Made by a program: the position numbers and the translations under genes. From positions 558,001 to 622,000 of the forward strand of contig JADJVB010000010.1 of assembly GCA_016710745.1 (NCBI GenBank): DNA of 64,000 nt, read 5' to 3'. Positions within the stretch are counted from its first letter, which is position 1. Each line of letters opens with the position of its first letter. The notes beneath the pieces were generated by a model. It was not told the DNA's origin. It did not search any database and saw only the letters and a program-made list of their open reading frames with translations. Source of the stretch: Chitinophagaceae bacterium. Its GTDB lineage: Bacteria; Bacteroidota; Bacteroidia; Chitinophagales; Chitinophagaceae. Positions 60,931-64,000 of the stretch are shown piece after piece.

Positions 60931-62457
60931 TTATTCCGGCTTATGCTCAGGCCTCATCATCGGGAAAAACAATACATCCTGTATTGAATGCTGATTGGTC
61001 AATAACATCGCGATCCGGTCGATTCCAAAACCAATACCACTGGTTGGCGGCATACCATATTCCAACGCCCGTAAAAAATCGTGGTCAATAAACATAGCTT
61101 CATCATCACCGCGTTCCATCAGTTTGGTTTGTTCTTCAAAACGGGCACGCTGTTCAATGGGGTCGTTTAACTCACTGTACGCATTGGCAATTTCCTTGCC
61201 GTTAATGATCAACTCAAAACGCTCTACCAGTCCGGGTTTGCTGCGGTGTTTTTTGGTCAGCGGACTCATCTCCACCGGGTAATCGGTGATGAAAGTGGGT
61301 TGTATATAATTGGCTTCACATGTTGAACCAAAAATTTCATCGATCAGTTTTCCCTTGCCCCATTTTTCGTCGGCATGAATATGCAATTGTTTACAAACAT
61401 CTCTTATGCCCGCTTCGTCCATTTCGCTGATATCGATACCGGTATGTTCCCTGATGGCATCGTACATGGTTATGCGCTTGTAAGGCGCTTTCAATTCTAT
61501 TTCATTTTTGCCAACGGTAATATTTGATCTGTTATTGGTAGCGATGGCGGCAAACTCCAACAGTTGTTCGGTAGTATCCATCATCCATTCATAATCTTTG
61601 TAGGCCACATAAAACTCTAAAATGGTGAACTCGGGATTATGGGTTCGGTCCATGCCTTCGTTTCGGAAGTTTCGGCTGAATTCGTACACCCATTCAAACC
61701 CGCCAACGATCAATCTTTTTAAATACAATTCGTTGGCAATACGCATATACATGGGCATATCCAGTGCATTATGGTGTGTGGTAAACGGCCTGGCAGCCGC
61801 GCCACCGGGTATCGACTGCAGTACCGGTGTGTCCACTTCCAAGGCACCCCGTTCGTTTAAAAATGCCCGTATGGCGTTTACCATTTTAGTACGCTTGATA
61901 AAGGTTTCCTTTACTTCGGGATTAACGACCAGGTCGGCGTAGCGTTGCCGGTAACGGAATTCGGGATCCGTTACCTCATCAAATGATTCGCCATCTTTTT
62001 CCTTTACAATAGGCAACGGTTTTAATGCCTTGGTAAGTATGGTAAACTCCCGTACATGGATAGACGTTTCGCCGGTCTTGGTGGTAAACACATACCCTTT
62101 AATGCCAATGATATCGCCAATATCAATTAATTTTTTCCAAACCGTTTGATACATGGTTTTGTCCTCTCCGGGGCAAATATCATCCTGCTTGATATAAAAC
62201 TGAATTTTGCCAACCGAATCCTGCAATACCGCGAAATTAGCTTTGCCCATATCCCGCACACTCATAATACGGCCGGCGATACAAACATCTGCAAAGGCAT
62301 CTTTATTTTCGTCGCCTTTATAATTTTCTTTGATGGTTACCGATGTGGTATTAACCGGGTATAAGGCAGCCGGATAGGCATTAATGCCCAGTTTGGTAAG
62401 TTCTTCGAGTTTTTCCCTGCGGATAATCTCCTGTTCTGATAAATGTTGTGTACTCAT
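60931..62457 (-). CDS. lysS: Class II lysyl-tRNA synthetase
   Basis: 508 residues. The N-terminal OB-fold anticodon domain (VCIAGRIMSVRDMGKANFAVLQD) is followed by the class II catalytic domain. Motif 2 is FRNEGMDRTHNPEFT, and motif 3 is GIGFGIDRI near the C-terminus; EMSPLTKKHRSKPGLVERFE is the LysRS insertion. It charges tRNA-Lys. It stands alone, with a repeat-bearing leader region upstream. Confidence 0.97.
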   Translation of the reverse strand: MSTQHLSEQEIIRREKLEELTKLGINAYPAALYPVNTTSVTIKENYKGDENKDAFADVCIAGRIMSVRDMGKANFAVLQDSVGKIQFYIKQDDICPGEDKTMYQTVWKKLIDIGDIIGIKGYVFTTKTGETSIHVREFTILTKALKPLPIVKEKDGESFDEVTDPEFRYRQRYADLVVNPEVKETFIKRTKMVNAIRAFLNERGALEVDTPVLQSIPGGAAARPFTTHHNALDMPMYMRIANELYLKRLIVGGFEWVYEFSRNFRNEGMDRTHNPEFTILEFYVAYKDYEWMMDTTEQLLEFAAIATNNRSNITVGKNEIELKAPYKRITMYDAIREHTGIDISEMDEAGIRDVCKQLHIHADEKWGKGKLIDEIFGSTCEANYIQPTFITDYPVEMSPLTKKHRSKPGLVERFELIINGKEIANAYSELNDPIEQRARFEEQTKLMERGDDEAMFIDHDFLRALEYGMPPTSGIGFGIDRIAMLLTNQHSIQDVLFFPMMRPEHKPE

Positions 62458-62459
62458 AT

Positions 62460-62550
62460 TAATTAGCTATTAGATCTTAGCAGTTAGCATGTTGCTGTTG
62501 AAAAAAAGCCGGGTTTCCGCTTATAGCCAACAGCTAAAGACTAAAATCTG
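62460..62550. repeat. CTAATAGCTAA-family repeat (copy 3, inverted)
   Basis: TTAGCTATTAG at 62463-62473 is the exact reverse complement of CTAATAGCTAA found near typA and meaB. CAGTTAGC, GCTGTTG and CCAACAGCTAAAG follow. It lies in the leader of lysS, in the 204-base gap to a divergent lipoprotein gene. Confidence 0.55.
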
Positions 62551-62661
62551 TTTACATTGGCTGCAAAGATACCGGATACAACCCATTTTTGTATTAGCCG
62601 CTCTTGGTGTCAATAATCGCCAGATCTTGCTTATATTTAAGGATAGCTAAAAAGATAAAAA

Positions 62662-63357
62662 ATGAAAAGGATATTAATTACCGTTATGATCACCAGCTTT
62701 TTTTGCGGCTGCGATGTTATCAAACAATTACCAACGATGGGTGGTGGGGTAACCGAGGCTGAAGCCGGGGAAGGTATTAAGGAGGCGCTTAGCCAGGGCC
62801 TGGTGGGTGCTGTTTTGAAGTTAAATAAAGAAGATGGTTTTTTTAAGGATGCCTTATATAAAATATTGGTGCCTGAGGATGCCCAAAAAATAGCGAATAC
62901 CTTACGGGATCTGGGTTTTGGCAGTATGGTAGACAAGGCCATTTTGCAGATCAACCGCGGTGCCGAAGATGCGGCAGGCTATGCCAAACCGATTTTTGTA
63001 AATGCCATAAAAAATATAACCATCCAGGATGCCATTGGTTTAGTTCGTAACGGCGATACCAGCGCCACGCATTTTTTCAGGGAGAAAACGACCGCAGCGC
63101 TGGTTTCGGCTTTCACGCCGGTTATTAAATCTTCTTTGGATAAAGTAAATGCAACCAAATACTATGGCGATATGGTTACCAAATACAACAGTTTGCCATT
63201 TGTAAAAAAAGTAAATCCCGATCTTACCGGTTATGTAACCACCAAGGCTACCAATGCGCTGTTTGATCTGGTTGCCCAGGAGGAAAGAAATATCCGGAAT
63301 AATTTTGCGGCGAGAACCACGGATCTGCTGAAGAAGGTTTTTGGTGGATTTTTGTAA
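62662..63357 (+). CDS. DUF4197 lipoprotein
   Basis: 231 residues with a lipobox FFCGC (Cys17). The mature part matches DUF4197: LTEAEAGEGIKEALSQGL-like opening (VTEAEAGEGIKEALSQGLVGAVLKL), GFFKDALYKILVPEDAQKIANTLRDLG and NRGAEDAAGYAKPIFVNAIKNITIQDAIGLV. The fold is all-helical; function unknown. It is convergent with the flavin reductase gene and ends seven bases before that gene's stop. Confidence 0.9.
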   Translation: MKRILITVMITSFFCGCDVIKQLPTMGGGVTEAEAGEGIKEALSQGLVGAVLKLNKEDGFFKDALYKILVPEDAQKIANTLRDLGFGSMVDKAILQINRGAEDAAGYAKPIFVNAIKNITIQDAIGLVRNGDTSATHFFREKTTAALVSAFTPVIKSSLDKVNATKYYGDMVTKYNSLPFVKKVNPDLTGYVTTKATNALFDLVAQEERNIRNNFAARTTDLLKKVFGGFL

Positions 63358-63364
63358 ACAACTG

Positions 63365-64000
63365 TTAGTAGTCGGCTAACAATATCTGCCAGGCTTCCAT
63401 AACCTTACCGGCTTCCAGTAATTCTTTTGCATAGCGATGTAATTCAACATCCATATCATCGGGGTTGATGGAATAATACTGGATGATGTTTTTGAGTTTG
63501 TCGTCGGTAAAAGCCGGATCAATAAAGGGCATTTCGCTTACATTGGCCAGTTGCCCCAGGTTATTGCCGGTAAGTACTTTGCTTTTTCTGATCGTTTCGG
63601 GCAGCGCCTCTATGCCGATACCCAATTGCATATTTGGCTTGGCCACTTTAAATAAATTGCTTTCGTCGATTTTTGCATACCAGTCGCCGCCGAGTCGGGC
63701 GACCAGATGTAATTTGGTTTGATCTATCTTATTGTTTTCATCCAGGATGCTGTCGTCTATATGCATGCATAACACCTCACAAATTACCAGGTTACCGGCC
63801 CCGCCTTCACTGCCCAGCGGTTTAACTTCTAAAACTTTGCATTCCAGTTTTACCTTGCTTTCTTTTACCATTGGTGGTGAGATCAGTGTCGCTTTCTCTT
63901 CGGTAAACCCGGCCTTGGTAAATTCATTGGTTCCTTTAGGAAATTCGCAACTGGCTAAAGACATCTGCTGCACCATATCATAATCTACCATGTTGATGAC
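63365..64000 (-). CDS. Flavin reductase-family protein, 5' end beyond window
   Basis: At least 211 residues, open to the right edge (three more codons, VIN, before the first visible Met). MVQQMSLASCEFPKGTNEFTKAGFT and SPPMVKESKVKLECKVLEVKPLG are typical of the FMN-binding split-barrel flavin reductases (PF01613). The C-terminal helical extension (RYAKELLEAGKVMEAWQILLADY) is characteristic of a Bacteroidota subgroup. It probably reduces FMN with NAD(P)H or binds FMN for an oxygenase partner. The true start is upstream of the window. Confidence 0.85.
   Translation of the reverse strand, partial: VINMVDYDMVQQMSLASCEFPKGTNEFTKAGFTEEKATLISPPMVKESKVKLECKVLEVKPLGSEGGAGNLVICEVLCMHIDDSILDENNKIDQTKLHLVARLGGDWYAKIDESNLFKVAKPNMQLGIGIEALPETIRKSKVLTGNNLGQLANVSEMPFIDPAFTDDKLKNIIQYYSINPDDMDVELHRYAKELLEAGKVMEAWQILLADY

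Overview
The window reads as chromosomal DNA of a member of the Bacteroidota, most likely family Chitinophagaceae. The grounds are promoter -7 boxes of the TAnnTTTG type, many Bacteroidota-type lipoproteins and beta-barrel proteins, a coaX - outer-membrane protein - lptC block, and a flexirubin/aryl-polyene type pigment locus built around a tyrosine ammonia-lyase. The taxonomic call is inference. No rRNA, tRNA, CRISPR array, insertion sequence or prophage was recognised, and no gene-free stretch exceeds 300 bases.

Region 1 (1-16355) is the pigment locus. Reading leftward from a tyrosine ammonia-lyase at 16355, 18 minus-strand genes follow with short gaps or overlaps: TAL, ketoreductase, ketosynthase (KS), acyl carrier protein (ACP), LpxL-like acyltransferase, dehydratase, secreted unknown, thioesterase, KS, O-methyltransferase, flavin halogenase-like enzyme, half-size KS-like protein, ACP, KS, KS-like chain-length-factor protein, polysaccharide deacetylase, LolA, lipoprotein, and FabZ-like dehydratase. 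A convergent plus-strand gene at the left edge is a second chain-length-factor paralogue. Its frame changes at an A AAA AAG heptamer. The expected logic is: tyrosine to 4-coumarate, ACP loading, iterative KS/KR/DH extension to a polyene, O-methylation and halogenation of the aryl head, then acyl transfer and Lol-type transfer to the outer membrane. The dialkylresorcinol enzymes (DarA/DarB) and an MMPL exporter are not in the window.

Region 2 (16550-22613) holds three secreted proteins of unknown function (two are tandem paralogues), a strong terminator, a second halogenase-like flavoprotein and a PaaK-type aryl-CoA ligase that may belong to the pigment pathway.

Region 3 (22886-34858) holds a DUF2330/RnfD-like pair, a run of small DUF1579, VOC, DUF1801 and DUF4287/DUF5655 genes, a DsbA-family protein, a C1 peptidase, polA, a lipoprotein and an esterase. 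Region 4 (34895-46786) is housekeeping: an orphan ParA, uvrB, a Gfo/Idh/MocA enzyme, mgsA, typA, two family-2 glycosyltransferases, meaB and a stand-alone Lon N-domain protein. Region 5 (46894-64000) holds coaX, a beta-barrel protein, lptC, an aldo/keto reductase, ArsC/Spx-like and OsmC proteins, an SDR, a DUF5916 protein, a DPP IV peptidase, an Asp-box propeller, cyclophilin, lysS, a DUF4197 lipoprotein and a flavin reductase cut by the right edge.

Between the genes are small dispersed repeats: an AAAGGTTG/CAACCTTT hairpin family at three loci, a CTAATAGCTAA family at three loci, and a GTGGCCAGACAC element in three copies beside the pigment locus. Several genes have a -7 box only a few bases before the start codon, which suggests very short or absent mRNA leaders.
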